Assembly: GCF_016863015.1 (NCBI RefSeq) | Contig: NZ_BOOB01000029.1 | Location: 45,419-109,418, forward strand | Length of the DNA stretch: 64,000 bases | Source of the DNA: Microbispora amethystogenes | GTDB lineage: Bacteria; Actinomycetota; Actinomycetes; Streptosporangiales; Streptosporangiaceae | Reading direction: 5' to 3' | Shown here: piece after piece, positions 18,147 to 27,407 of the stretch | How positions within the stretch are numbered: position 1 is the first letter of the stretch | Layout of the letters: the number at the start of each line of letters is the position of its first letter | Program-made: the position numbers and the translations under genes | Notes under the pieces: model-generated | Databases searched by the model: none | The model's input: only the letters and a program-made list of their open reading frames with translations | Told to the model about the DNA's origin: nothing

Positions 18147-18926
18147 TCAGATGAACTTCTTCGACGCGAGGAACTCGGCGGCCCTGGCGCCGCCGTCACC
18201 CTCGTCCTTGATCACGGTGCCGGCGGCCCGGGGTGGGGCGGCGGCGAAGTCGACGACCTCGCTCCACGAGTTCGCCAGGCCGACCTGGTCGGCCGCGATG
18301 TCCGCGTCGGCGATGCCGAGCGTTTCGACCGGCTTCTTCTTGGCGGCCATGATGCCCTTGAACGACGGGTACCTCGGCTCGTTGATCTTCTCGACCACCG
18401 ACACGACGGCCGGCAGCGAGGCCTCGACCTTGTCGTAGCCGTAGTCGGTGATCCGCTCGACCCGGATGGCGGTGCCCTCGATCTCGACCTTGCTCGCCAG
18501 CGTGAGCTGGGGGGCGCCGAGCCGCTCGGCCAGCATCGCGGCGAGCATGCCGGTGCGGGCGTCGGTCGACTCCGAGCCCAGGATGACCAGGTCGAAGCCG
18601 ATCTTCTTCAGGGCCTGGGAGACGGCGTAGGAGGTGCCGAGGGCGTCCGAGCCGTGCAGCGCGTCGTCGTGCAGGTGCACCGCCTTGTCCGCGCCCATCG
18701 CCAGGGCCTTGCGGATGGTCTCGGTGGCCTTGGCCGGGCCCATGCTCAGGACGGTGACCTCACCGCCGTGGGCCTCCTTGAGCCGCAGTGCCTCCTCGAC
18801 CGCGTACTCGTCGAGCTCGTTGACGACGCCGTCGGCGGCGTCGCGGTCGAGCGTCTTGTCTTCGGACCTCAGCTTGCGCTCGGTCGCCGTGTCGGGGACC
18901 TGCTTCACGCAGACGACGATGTTCAT
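18147..18926 (-). CDS. etfB: Electron transfer flavoprotein beta subunit
   Basis: AMP-binding partner of EtfA. The 259-residue protein starts MNIVVCVKQVPDTATE and has NELDEYAVEEALRL, VLSMGPAKATETIRKALAMG and the signature region around SLPAVVSVVEKINEPRYPSF. ATG 18926 is chosen: it begins the conserved N-terminus and GGAGGT lies about 12 nt upstream. It is the first gene of the etfBA operon. A perfect 12-bp palindrome lies 57 bp before the start and may be an operator. Confidence 0.96.
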   Translation of the reverse strand: MNIVVCVKQVPDTATERKLRSEDKTLDRDAADGVVNELDEYAVEEALRLKEAHGGEVTVLSMGPAKATETIRKALAMGADKAVHLHDDALHGSDALGTSYAVSQALKKIGFDLVILGSESTDARTGMLAAMLAERLGAPQLTLASKVEIEGTAIRVERITDYGYDKVEASLPAVVSVVEKINEPRYPSFKGIMAAKKKPVETLGIADADIAADQVGLANSWSEVVDFAAAPPRAAGTVIKDEGDGGARAAEFLASKKFI

Positions 18927-18982
18927 GGCCGGTGGCCGACCTCCCCTTTCCGTACGGCTGACGCCGCGATTACGCACAATGT

Positions 18983-18994
18983 TACCCATGGGTA
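18983..18994 (-). promoter_or_regulatory. Perfect 12-bp palindrome upstream of etfB
   Basis: TACCCATGGGTA is a perfect inverted repeat 57 bp before the etfB start, inside an AT-richer patch that runs from about 18965 to 18996. Position and symmetry suit a repressor site near the promoter. I cannot identify the regulator. Confidence 0.35.
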
Positions 18995-19106
18995 GCTTAG
19001 CCGCAAACCTCCAGGCCCGCACCGTGCCCATGTCACATACCGGCCCATCTCACACTACCGAACTTTGTTCCGGAATCCGGGGCCCGAGCGGCCGCGGGTC
19101 GCCGGG

Positions 19107-20357
19107 TCAGCTCGCGAACACGAGCGTGCCGAGGATGAACACCACGGTGCCGACGGCCATGAGCAGCGTCGTGGTGCTGAACAGCGTGCTGAGCAGCGCC
19201 CAGACCCCGACGGCGCCCACACCGCTGACGGCGTCCACCACGAGCCTGCGCCGCCGCGACCTGGCCAGCAGCCCGAACCCCGCGTCGGCCACCAGGGCGA
19301 TGCCGTAGAGGACCAGCAGGAGGAGGGACACCTCCGGGAAGTTCGCCCGCGCGGCGGCGGCGAACAGGCCCACGACCACCGCGGAGCCCACCACCCAGCG
19401 GCGGTGCAGCTTCTCCCGGTGCGCGGCCCGCGGGTCGTCCACCTCCGCCCGCCTCGCGCGCCGGGCGGGCCGCCGGTCGCCCGGCCGCCACTCGCGGGTG
19501 GACGCCTCGGAGAGGGCCTGCCGCGAGGGCTCGATCCCGTCCAGCACCGGCGCGGCCTCGTTCAGGCGGCCGGCCAGTTCGGCCGTCTCGGGGCGACCGG
19601 CCGGATCGCCGCTCAGGCACCGCTCCACGAGCGGGGCGAGCCACGCCGGCACGCCCGACAGGTCGGGCTCCCGGTGCACCACCCGGTAGGCGACGGCCGC
19701 CGCGGGTCCCGTCCCGTACGGCTGGCGCCCGGACGCGGCGAAGGCCACCGTCGCCCCCCAGGCGAACACGTCGGCCTCCGGCCCGGCGTCCCGGCCCTCC
19801 AGCACCTCCGGGGCCAGATAGCCGGGCGTCCCCACCACCGCGCCCGACGCGGTCACCGACGCCGACTCCAGCGCGCAGGCGATGCCGAAGTCGATCACGT
19901 ACGGCTCGCCGTCGGAGACGATGACGTTGGCCGGCTTGAGATCGCGGTGGACGACCCCGGCCGCGTGGATCGACTCCAGCGCCTCCGCCAGCCCCAGCGC
20001 CAGCCGCAGCAGGGCCGCTCCGGTGACCGGCCCGTCCTTCGCCACCACCGCACTGAGCGGCCTGCCCTGGACGTACCGGGTGACGATGTACGGCCGCTCC
20101 CCCGACAGCGAGGCGTCGAGCACCTCGGCGACGTGCCGCCCGCGCACCCTGCGCATGGTCTCCACCTCGCGGGCCAGCCGGGTGATCGCGAACGCGTCGG
20201 AGGCGACGTGGGGATGCAGGACCTTGACGGCGACCGTGCGCCCGTCGGCGTCGAGCGCGAGATGGACCTCCCCGAACCCTCCCGACCCGAGTGCGGAGAT
20301 CAGACGATAGGGACCGAGCTGCACTGTGCCTCCCGCTTCGCTCATCGGGGCGCTCAC
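19107..20357 (-). CDS. Membrane-anchored Ser/Thr protein kinase (kinase 1)
   Basis: A 416-residue Hanks-type kinase. The N-terminal catalytic domain (about residues 16-275) has the glycine loop GSGGFGEVHL, the ATP lysine in VAVKVL (K45), VVHRDLKPANV (catalytic D139), DFGIA (D156) and GTPGYLAPE. A basic linker follows (RRPARRARRAEVDD), then about three hydrophobic helices from residue 318 to the end, so the kinase is cytosolic and tethered by its C-terminus. There is no PASTA domain. It is the last of three similar kinase genes in the same direction. GTG 20357 is the start; ATG 20345 is possible. Confidence 0.9.
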   Translation of the reverse strand: MSAPMSEAGGTVQLGPYRLISALGSGGFGEVHLALDADGRTVAVKVLHPHVASDAFAITRLAREVETMRRVRGRHVAEVLDASLSGERPYIVTRYVQGRPLSAVVAKDGPVTGAALLRLALGLAEALESIHAAGVVHRDLKPANVIVSDGEPYVIDFGIACALESASVTASGAVVGTPGYLAPEVLEGRDAGPEADVFAWGATVAFAASGRQPYGTGPAAAVAYRVVHREPDLSGVPAWLAPLVERCLSGDPAGRPETAELAGRLNEAAPVLDGIEPSRQALSEASTREWRPGDRRPARRARRAEVDDPRAAHREKLHRRWVVGSAVVVGLFAAAARANFPEVSLLLLVLYGIALVADAGFGLLARSRRRRLVVDAVSGVGAVGVWALLSTLFSTTTLLMAVGTVVFILGTLVFAS

Positions 20358-20482
20358 ACCCGGTGTCTTCCCTCGTCGCGCTCTGGTCGCTTCGCTCCCG
20401 CGCGCTCCTCAGTCCAGACACCGGCGCGCCCCTCCGGCTCGCTCGGTGTTTCCACTTAGCTGGCCGATTGGTCGGGACGGGG

Positions 20483-22420
20483 TCAGGTCCAGAAGGTCAG
20501 GAAGCCCAGGCCGATGCGGTCCATGATGTCGCCCACGACGCCGCCGATCAGGTTGACGACGGTGTCCTCACCCTTCCGTTGGAGATCCCCGACGATTTTG
20601 TCGATCGCCACCTTTGGCGGCTGCCAGGGTGCCCAGGAGGCGTCCGCGGACAGCGCCGTCATGATCGCGAACAGCGCGACCGTGCCGACCACGATGGTGA
20701 CGATCATGCCCGCGCCCGGGCTGCGGATCACCGCGGTGAGCGTACGGGCCACGGCCTTGCGCGGGGCCTTGCCGCCGGGCAGGAGGAACAGCCCCGCGAC
20801 GAAGGCGCCGGCCGCGTAGGCCGCGGCGGGGTCGGTATGCACTCCCCCCAGGTAGTGGAACCCGCCCCAGCAGCACATGGCGAACATCACGGCCAGCGGC
20901 ACCTGTACCACCGTGGCCAGGCCGGCCCTGATCAGCGCCCAGGGCGTGCCGAGCACCGCGAGGAGCGGATCGGCGCCGCTGGTGCCCCTGGCCGCCCTGC
21001 GGTCGGCGAGGTCGCCGAGCAGGTACTGCCCCACCCGCAGGCACAGCGCCGCCACCGCGGCGAACAGGCTCACCACCACCGGCAGCAGGCAGGCCAGCGC
21101 CACGAGCGTGGCCAGCAGCAGGGCCGCGAGCACGGGGTGCCGCGCGCGGTAGGGAGCGCGCGGGGGTTCCGGCGCGTACGGCGCGGCCGGTGTGGCCGGG
21201 CCGGGGGCGGGCGGCCGCGCGACCTGGGGCTCGGGATAACCCGCCACCCGCTGGTCGGTGTGCGGCTGGAAGACCGCCGGCTGGTACGGCGGCGGGGGCG
21301 GGCCCCCCTGGCCGTACGGCGGGGCCTGCGGGTGCGCCGGAGGCGGCGCGGACACCGGACGGCGCTGCTTCGGCGCCCGGGGCTCCCGGTAGGGCCGCTC
21401 CGGCTCCACGTAGTTCACCGGCGGCAGCAGGTCGGAGTAGCTGTCGTCGTCCGACGGCAGCACGCTGGTCCGGGGTCCGTTGCGCGTGCCGTTTCCCTGG
21501 CCGTTTCCCTGGCCGTTGCCGGGGACCGCCGTCTCGTCGAGCAGCCGGGTGCCGTCGAGGACCCTCGTCCCGCCGTCCTGCGGGGTCTCCCGCAACACGG
21601 TGACCGTGGGGTCGAGCGACCGGGTCAGCCGCAGCAGCGACGCGGCGGTGGGGCGCGACACGGCGTCCGACGCCAGCGCGAGGCGGAGCCAGCCGCGCAG
21701 CCAGGCCGGCGCGAGATCCACCTGGGCCTTGCCCTCGAGGATGTTGTAGCAGACCGACTCGAACGTGCCCGAGCCGAACGGCGGCTTGCCGGTGACCCCG
21801 AAGAACACCGTGGCGGCCAGCGCGTGCACGTCGGCCGCCTGGGTGATCTGGGTGTCCCGGATGATCTCGGGGGCGAGGTAGCCGGGCGTGCCGACGAACA
21901 TTCCCGTCTGGGTCAGCCGCGTGGCGTTGACGAGGTGGGCGATGCCGAAGTCGATCACCAGCGGCTCGCCGTCCACCAGCATGACGTTGGCCGGCTTGAG
22001 GTCGCGGTGGATCACGTCGGCCGCGTGGATGGCGACCAGGGCCTCGCAGAGGCCCCGGGCGAGCCGGACCACGGCGTCGTCGCGGAGCGGGCCGTCCTCC
22101 AGCACGGTCTGCTCTAAGGTCCGCCCGGGGGCGTACCGCGTCACGATGTACGGCGCGGCACCGGTCAGGTCGGCGTCGAGGACCTCGGCGACGCGCCTGC
22201 TGCGCACCCGCCGCATGGTCTCGACCTCGCGGGTCAGCCGGTCGCGTGCCTTGAGATCGGAGGCGACGTGCGGGTGCAGGACCTTGACCGCGACCTCCCG
22301 CCCCTCCGCGTCCAGGCCGAGGTGGACCACCCCCATGCCGCCCTCGCCGAGCTGCCGCAGCAGCCGGTAGGGGCCGATCCTCTCGGGAGCCTCAGTAGCC
22401 GACATCTCGTCCCCCGTCAC
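20483..22420 (-). CDS. Ser/Thr protein kinase with proline-rich linker and membrane helices (kinase 2)
   Basis: A 645-residue kinase. Residues 15-275 form the catalytic domain: GEGGMGVVHLGL, VAVKVLHPH (K46), VIHRDLKPANV (D139), DFGIA (D156), GTPGYLAPEI. After a GNGQ repeat near residue 315 comes a proline-rich linker (about residues 340-430), then several hydrophobic helices from about residue 440 to 600. The last residues are amphipathic. Its GTG 22420 overlaps the stop of kinase 3 (GTGA), so both come from one coupled transcript; ATG 22405 with GGGGGA upstream is an alternative start. No extracellular sensor domain is recognisable. Confidence 0.9.
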   Translation of the reverse strand: MTGDEMSATEAPERIGPYRLLRQLGEGGMGVVHLGLDAEGREVAVKVLHPHVASDLKARDRLTREVETMRRVRSRRVAEVLDADLTGAAPYIVTRYAPGRTLEQTVLEDGPLRDDAVVRLARGLCEALVAIHAADVIHRDLKPANVMLVDGEPLVIDFGIAHLVNATRLTQTGMFVGTPGYLAPEIIRDTQITQAADVHALAATVFFGVTGKPPFGSGTFESVCYNILEGKAQVDLAPAWLRGWLRLALASDAVSRPTAASLLRLTRSLDPTVTVLRETPQDGGTRVLDGTRLLDETAVPGNGQGNGQGNGTRNGPRTSVLPSDDDSYSDLLPPVNYVEPERPYREPRAPKQRRPVSAPPPAHPQAPPYGQGGPPPPPYQPAVFQPHTDQRVAGYPEPQVARPPAPGPATPAAPYAPEPPRAPYRARHPVLAALLLATLVALACLLPVVVSLFAAVAALCLRVGQYLLGDLADRRAARGTSGADPLLAVLGTPWALIRAGLATVVQVPLAVMFAMCCWGGFHYLGGVHTDPAAAYAAGAFVAGLFLLPGGKAPRKAVARTLTAVIRSPGAGMIVTIVVGTVALFAIMTALSADASWAPWQPPKVAIDKIVGDLQRKGEDTVVNLIGGVVGDIMDRIGLGFLTFWT

Positions 22421-24669
22421 CCATACCCTGCCTGTCTCCGCAGGTCCCCGAGCCGATCAAGTACTGACAGAACGTCGATTGGGCCCCAGAAGTGCCCTGC
22501 TGTCTGTTTACCCAGGAGGGCGGCGAGCGCGATCGCCGCCGTGAGCACCGCGAACGCCCCGATCCCCCAGGCGAGCCCCTGCGCCGCGCCGTCGCCGGGA
22601 GCGAGCGAGGCGAGGGTCCGCCGCATCTGCCGGCTCGGGCCGGTCACCCCCGGCCCCGCGCACAGCGTCCACAGCGCCACCGCGACGCCCCAGCTCAGCG
22701 CGGCGAGCAAGGGCGCCGACCCCACGAGCACGGTGAGCGCCAGCGTCACGGCCAGCCCCAGGACCAGCGCGTACGGCACGAGCGCCAGCGTGATCCCGGC
22801 GGACCTGACGAGCGCCGCCGGCCGGCCCACCACCCGCAGCACGTCCGTGGCCGCGGCGCCCGCCGCGCGGCGGGTGTTGAGGTGCGCCTGGTCGAGGTCG
22901 GCGGCGCGGAGCAGCACCGCGACCGGCACGGCCAGCAGGCAGACCAGCATCGGCGCGACCACCGCGAGGCTCGTCATCACGACGAGCAGCAGCGCGCTCG
23001 CCACGCCGTACGCCCTGGAGCGCTGGAGCAGCCCACCGGGCGGGAACGGCGGCACGGTCGGCGGCGGCACCCGCAGCGTCGGCATGTACGGTGCCGGATT
23101 CTGCTGGACGGTGTTCTGCTGGTGGAGGTTCTGCTCGTGGAGGTTCTGCTCGTGGAGGTTCTGCTGATGGGCGTTCTGCGGGGGCGGATAGTGCTGGTGG
23201 ATGTGCGGCGTCTGCTCGTAGATCTCCGGCGCGTGCCCGAAGAGGGCCTGGTCGCGGGCCGCGACGTCCCGGTGCCCCGTCCCCTGCGAGCCCATCCCCT
23301 GTGAGCCCGGCCCGTGCGGGCCCGCCTCGCGCGGAGCCTGGCGCGGCGGCGGCGGCGGGTCGTGCGGCAGCGCGGCGCCGCCGGTGACGGCCTGGCGCAC
23401 CTCCTCGGAGGTGACCCGCCGCGTGGGGACGTCCCCCTCCGGCCGCAGCATCGGCGTGCGCCACTCGTCGGGCCCGGTCGCCGGAGAAGACCCGGTGGCC
23501 GGGTGCGTGCCGGGGCGGGACGGGGGCGTCCGGGTGGGGATGTCGCCCTCCGCCGGCGACCCGAGGCCCGCTTTGCGCAGGTCCTCCCCGGTGACCCGCA
23601 CGGTCGGGAAGGGATCGCCGCCCTGGCCCGCCACGGGCGTGTCCCGCAGCAGCGAGACGAACTCCTCCGCCCGGTCGGCGGGGCGCGACGGCGTGACCGG
23701 AGGCGTCGCCACGGGCGCGACCGGCGGCGTCACCACCGGTCCGGCCGCCTGTGGTCCGGCCGTCTGCGGTCGCGCCGGTGACCGGCCGCCGAAGTCGGGC
23801 ATCTGCTGGCCGCCGGTGTCGTCGACGTTGGGCACCGTGGTGATCTCGTCGGGCACCCGCGGCCTGCCCCCCGCGCCCTGCGGCATGAGCCGGCCGACCT
23901 GCCGCACCAGCTCGGCCGACGTCGGCCGTCTGACCGGATCGCGGTTGAACGCGGCGCGCAGCACCGGCTGGATCGGCGCCGGGGCGGCGTCCACGTTGGC
24001 CCGCCCGGAGGTGATGTTGAAGAAGATCATCTCCAGCGTGCCCTTGCCGAACGGCGGCTGGCCGGTCGCGGCGTACAGCACGGTGCCGGCCCAGGCGTGC
24101 ACGTCGACCTGCGGCCCCGCCTCGTGGCCCTCGATGATCTCCGGGGCGAGATAGCCGGGCGTGCCGATGAACATCCCGGTCTGGGTGAGCCGGGTGGCGT
24201 CCACCGCCTGGGCGATGCCGAAGTCGATGAGGACCGGCTGGCCGTCCAGCATCAGCACGTTGCCCGGCTTCAGGTCGCGGTGGATGACCCCAGCGGCGTG
24301 GACGGCGGCGAGCGCCTCGGCGACCCCCATGGCGACCTTGAGCACACCGTCGAGCGGCAGCGGGCCGTCCTTCTTGACGATCTCGTCCAGCGCCCGTCCC
24401 GGCACGTACCGCGTGACGATGTACGGCCGGCGGCCGGTGACGTCGGCGTCGACGACCTCCGCGATGTGCCGCCCGCGCACCCTGCGCATGGTCTCGACCT
24501 CGCGTGACAGCCGCCTGCGCGCCACGTCGTCCCCCGCCACCTCCGGGCGCAGGACCTTGACCGCCACCTGCCGGCCCTGCGGGTCCAGGGCGAGGTGGAC
24601 CACCCCCATGCCACCCTCACCGAGCCGCCGGAGCAGCCGGTACGGGCCGAGTCGGTCGTCTTGATTCAT
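22417..24669 (-). CDS. Ser/Thr protein kinase with Gln/Asn repeat linker (kinase 3)
   Basis: A 750-residue kinase starting MNQDDRLGPYRLLRRLGEGG. The catalytic domain (residues 8-270) shows VAVKVLRPE (K38), VIHRDLKPGNV (D132), LIDFGIAQ (D149) and GTPGYLAPEI. A long disordered linker (about 280-560) is rich in Pro, Thr and Gly and contains a short repeat built on QNLHE near its end. Several hydrophobic helices follow to the C-terminus. It is the first gene of a coupled pair with kinase 2. Near-identical catalytic domains in kinases 1-3 suggest tandem duplication followed by divergence of the tails. Confidence 0.9.
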   Translation of the reverse strand: MNQDDRLGPYRLLRRLGEGGMGVVHLALDPQGRQVAVKVLRPEVAGDDVARRRLSREVETMRRVRGRHIAEVVDADVTGRRPYIVTRYVPGRALDEIVKKDGPLPLDGVLKVAMGVAEALAAVHAAGVIHRDLKPGNVLMLDGQPVLIDFGIAQAVDATRLTQTGMFIGTPGYLAPEIIEGHEAGPQVDVHAWAGTVLYAATGQPPFGKGTLEMIFFNITSGRANVDAAPAPIQPVLRAAFNRDPVRRPTSAELVRQVGRLMPQGAGGRPRVPDEITTVPNVDDTGGQQMPDFGGRSPARPQTAGPQAAGPVVTPPVAPVATPPVTPSRPADRAEEFVSLLRDTPVAGQGGDPFPTVRVTGEDLRKAGLGSPAEGDIPTRTPPSRPGTHPATGSSPATGPDEWRTPMLRPEGDVPTRRVTSEEVRQAVTGGAALPHDPPPPPRQAPREAGPHGPGSQGMGSQGTGHRDVAARDQALFGHAPEIYEQTPHIHQHYPPPQNAHQQNLHEQNLHEQNLHQQNTVQQNPAPYMPTLRVPPPTVPPFPPGGLLQRSRAYGVASALLLVVMTSLAVVAPMLVCLLAVPVAVLLRAADLDQAHLNTRRAAGAAATDVLRVVGRPAALVRSAGITLALVPYALVLGLAVTLALTVLVGSAPLLAALSWGVAVALWTLCAGPGVTGPSRQMRRTLASLAPGDGAAQGLAWGIGAFAVLTAAIALAALLGKQTAGHFWGPIDVLSVLDRLGDLRRQAGYG
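23109..23183. repeat. 15-bp tandem repeat inside kinase 3
   Basis: About five copies of a 15-bp unit; the central three (23124-23138, 23139-23153, 23154-23168) read GGAGGTTCTGCTCGT or differ at three bases, and the flanks are degenerate copies. On the coding strand each unit encodes five residues of the type QNLHE. Copy number is likely to vary between strains. Confidence 0.8.
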
Positions 24670-24775
24670 CGCCTTAGCACCATACCGACTAAAAGAACGC
24701 CCATGAGTGAACCATCGCGCCACATCTCCGCTCAGCACAACGGAGAAAGGACGCGATCGGTTTCCGGGCGGGTGA

Positions 24776-25291
24776 TCACACGGTGAGCGCGAGGACCTCC
24801 CCACGGGTCGCCTCGACCAGCGCCTCGCCGGAAAGCGCCAGCTTGGAGCGGCGGACGCCGCTGCCGATCACGACGAACGACAGCCGGGTCACGTTTTCGT
24901 CAACGAGCACCGGCCAGCCGTCGGGCAGCCCGATCGGGGTGATGCCGCCGTACTCCATTCCGGTCAGTTCGACGGCCTCCGCCTGCGGGGCGAAGGACGC
25001 CTTCCTGGCGTCCAGATGACGCCGCACGACGCCGTTGACGTCGGCCCGCATCGTGGCGAGCACCATGACGGCCGCGTACCTCGTCTCCCCACCGCGCCTG
25101 GCGCTCACGATCACGCAGTTGGCCGAGTCCTCCATCGCCACGCCGTACCGCTCGCAGAAGGCCGCGGTGTCGGCGAGGCCGGGGTCGATCTCGGCCACCC
25201 GCGGCGGCACGCCGAGCGAGGCGACGGCCTTGGCGACGGGATCGGCGAGCAGATCCGGCCGGTCGGAGACGGGAACCCATTCGAGCGGCAT
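24776..25291 (-). CDS. YbaK/ProX-type aminoacyl-tRNA editing protein
   Basis: A 171-residue free-standing editing-domain protein of the YbaK/EbsC fold, which hydrolyses mischarged tRNAs in trans. Visible features are DTAAFCERYGVAMEDSANCV, the ARKASFAPQAEAVELTGMEYGGITPIG block typical of the family (lysine plus the GGxxPxG loop), and LPVLVDE-type end strands. The substrate tRNA cannot be told. ATG 25291 is set by AAGGAGG 6 nt upstream, the best ribosome binding site in this part of the window. It lies 44 bp past the M55 peptidase gene on the same strand, so readthrough is possible. Confidence 0.85.
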   Translation of the reverse strand: MPLEWVPVSDRPDLLADPVAKAVASLGVPPRVAEIDPGLADTAAFCERYGVAMEDSANCVIVSARRGGETRYAAVMVLATMRADVNGVVRRHLDARKASFAPQAEAVELTGMEYGGITPIGLPDGWPVLVDENVTRLSFVVIGSGVRRSKLALSGEALVEATRGEVLALTV

Positions 25292-25335
25292 TCGGTCCTC
25301 CTTGACCGCGTAGGTGGAGTGTGGGGCGCGGGACG

Positions 25336-26178
25336 TCAGCCGTACCGGCCGCTGCCGCAGGCGACCTGCCCGCCGATCATGGAGAAGAGCCCGAACAGGG
25401 CCATGATCTCGTGGTAGTCGTCCGTGGCGAACTCGGTGTGCCGGGGGTCCACGAGCCGCACGCCGGGGATGATCGCGCAGGCCGCCGCGATGGCGGTGGA
25501 GTTCCACTCCACGCCCAGGACGTACGGCGGCTCGACCACGTAGGGCCGGAAGCCGGCCAGCCGGCCGAGGGCCCGCGCCGTGCCCTCGCGGATCCGCCGC
25601 CAGGCGACGGCCGGGGGCAGCAACTCGGCGGAGAACCTGTCGACGCCCTTCTTCACGGCGACGGTCTCGACGTCGCCGAGCAGCTCCCGGGCCTCCTCGC
25701 AGACCGCCTCGTCGCCGGCGACGAGCGCGACCGGCACGCCCATCGACCCCGCGAAGCCGGCGACCAGCCGGGTCTCGCCGCAGATCTCGCCGTTCAGGTA
25801 GACGTTCTGGATCTCCCTGCCCATCCAGGTGTGGTTGAGCACGCCGTGCGCCACCCCCGCGCGGGCGTGGTAGCCGGCGAGGCAGGCGGCGTCCATGCCC
25901 GCGACGAGGCCCTGGCCCATGCGGTGCGGCTTGCCCGGGCCCCTGATGAGGGTGGCCCGCTCGTCCAGCAGGTCGATCCTGAGGTTCTTGGTGGACCCGT
26001 GCGCGTCGTTCACCAGCACGGACGCCGCGCCGGCGTCGAAGGCGCCCTGGACGACCGCGTTGGCGTCCCCCGTCATCAGCTCGCAGCCGCGCTCGTAGCC
26101 CCGGCCGCCGTGGTGCATCTCCTCGGGGTCGGTGAGGCCGGTGACCCCCTCCATGTCCACCGAGAGATAGATCTTCAT
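25336..26178 (-). CDS. M55-family D-aminopeptidase (DppA-like)
   Basis: A 280-residue zinc peptidase-like protein. MKIYLSVDMEGVTGL supplies D8 and E10, and H60 (NDAHGS) and H104 (AGYHARAG) match the metal-binding pattern of DppA. DppA removes D-amino acids from short peptides, for example cell-wall D-Ala-D-Ala. ATG 26178 is chosen because it overlaps the stop of the PP-loop gene (ATGA), so the two are translationally coupled; ATG 26190 is also in frame. Pairing with a PP-loop ATPase is unusual and suggests a joint pathway, perhaps peptide or glycan modification. Confidence 0.87.
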   Translation of the reverse strand: MKIYLSVDMEGVTGLTDPEEMHHGGRGYERGCELMTGDANAVVQGAFDAGAASVLVNDAHGSTKNLRIDLLDERATLIRGPGKPHRMGQGLVAGMDAACLAGYHARAGVAHGVLNHTWMGREIQNVYLNGEICGETRLVAGFAGSMGVPVALVAGDEAVCEEARELLGDVETVAVKKGVDRFSAELLPPAVAWRRIREGTARALGRLAGFRPYVVEPPYVLGVEWNSTAIAAACAIIPGVRLVDPRHTEFATDDYHEIMALFGLFSMIGGQVACGSGRYG

Positions 26179-27401
26179 ACCGCCGTCCATGCCTCCACCT
26201 GGCGCTGCTCGTCCGCGGTCATGAGCCCGACGTGCTCCCGCATGTAGGCGCCGACCTCCCCGCGCCAGGGCTCCGGCGTCTCGTCGATCGCGGGGGGATA
26301 GCAGTGGTCCATCCAGCGGGTGGACTCCACGGTCGCCCGGAGATGCTCCGCCGCGTTGGCGAACGGCGTGGTCTCGATGCCCGGCACCCGCGCGCAGCCG
26401 TACTCGATCGTCTCCTGGCCAGGGTACGGCGGCGGCTGCTGCCAGGGGCGGGCGGGGACTGATCGGGCAGTGAGCGTCGTCTTGAGCGGGCGTCCCTCGA
26501 CGGCGGCGAGGATCAGCTCCTTGCGCAGGCACTTGCCGCACTTCTGGCATGGTCCGGACATGTCACCACGCAGGCACCAGCGCACCAGATGCGCGAGGTC
26601 GGAGCCCAGCGCCATGCGCATGGTCACGGGCTCGCTCACCCCGCCGACCGGGAGCGCCAGCGGGACACCGGCGGCGGCGTACAGCCGGCCCCACGGCCCG
26701 TGCGTCCCCCACATGGGGTTGTCCGACGTGAAGCGGTCGGCCTGCCGGCCGTTGTCGAGCCATCGCGACCCCAGCTCGTAGCCCAGGGCGACGCCGCCCA
26801 GATCCAGGTCGTCCGCGAGGAGCAGCGCCCCCACGGTGACGGCGTGGTGCTCCGGATAACCGGGCCGGGGACGGCTGAGCAGGAACTCCAGGTCCGACGG
26901 GACGATGTGGAGCTCCCGGCCGGTGCGCCGGGCGAGATCGGCGAGCACCTCGGCGCGGTAGTGCGTCCACCGGTTCGGCACGCGCGGATGACTCACCCGC
27001 TGGAAGTGAACGAACGGCGCGTCGGGGAACATCGCGGCCACGGCCATCGAGTCGGCGCCGCCGCTGTAGGAGACGGCCAGGCGGGCGCCGCTCCTGGCGT
27101 CCTCTCCCACCGGCCCGGCGTCCACCCCCCATCCCGTACGCAGCGCCTCGGCGAGTCCCGGAGAGATCGGCCGGTCGAAGGTCACCCGGCGGCGGGTCCA
27201 CGGGGCGACGACCGTCCAGGCGGACAGCGCGAGCAGGTCGGGGTGGGGAGACCCGCCGCCGGCTCCCGTGTGGACGTGACAGGAGTTCGTCCGCAGTTCG
27301 ACCGGGGTGCCGTCGGTGCAGGCCCCCGTGGTCTCGTCCTCGGGGTCGAGCAGGAAGACCAGCCGCCACACGCCCTCGTCACGCGTCCATGTCACCCGCA
27401 T
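26175..27401 (-). CDS. PP-loop ATPase with CxxCxxC motif
   Basis: A 408-residue protein of the PP-loop (N-type ATP pyrophosphatase) superfamily, whose members adenylate carboxyl, carbonyl or thiolation substrates. The ATP loop is SYSGGADSM at residues 111-119. A metal-binding CxxCxxC follows in GPCQKCGKCLRKE (C285, C288, C291). The first 80 residues form a separate beta-rich domain. It resembles QueC- or asparagine-synthase-like enzymes in layout but fits none that I can name; it may be the family listed as DUF6395. Its stop overlaps the start of the M55 peptidase, and the coiled-coil gene lies 6 bp upstream. Confidence 0.75.
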   Translation of the reverse strand: MRVTWTRDEGVWRLVFLLDPEDETTGACTDGTPVELRTNSCHVHTGAGGGSPHPDLLALSAWTVVAPWTRRRVTFDRPISPGLAEALRTGWGVDAGPVGEDARSGARLAVSYSGGADSMAVAAMFPDAPFVHFQRVSHPRVPNRWTHYRAEVLADLARRTGRELHIVPSDLEFLLSRPRPGYPEHHAVTVGALLLADDLDLGGVALGYELGSRWLDNGRQADRFTSDNPMWGTHGPWGRLYAAAGVPLALPVGGVSEPVTMRMALGSDLAHLVRWCLRGDMSGPCQKCGKCLRKELILAAVEGRPLKTTLTARSVPARPWQQPPPYPGQETIEYGCARVPGIETTPFANAAEHLRATVESTRWMDHCYPPAIDETPEPWRGEVGAYMREHVGLMTADEQRQVEAWTAV

Positions 27402-27407
27402 GACCGG

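Noticed and set aside
20358..20482. 9-bp inverted repeat in the gap between kinases 2 and 1
   Set aside because: CCGGTGTCT and AGACACCGG are 47 nt apart; with so long a loop it is not a convincing terminator or operator.
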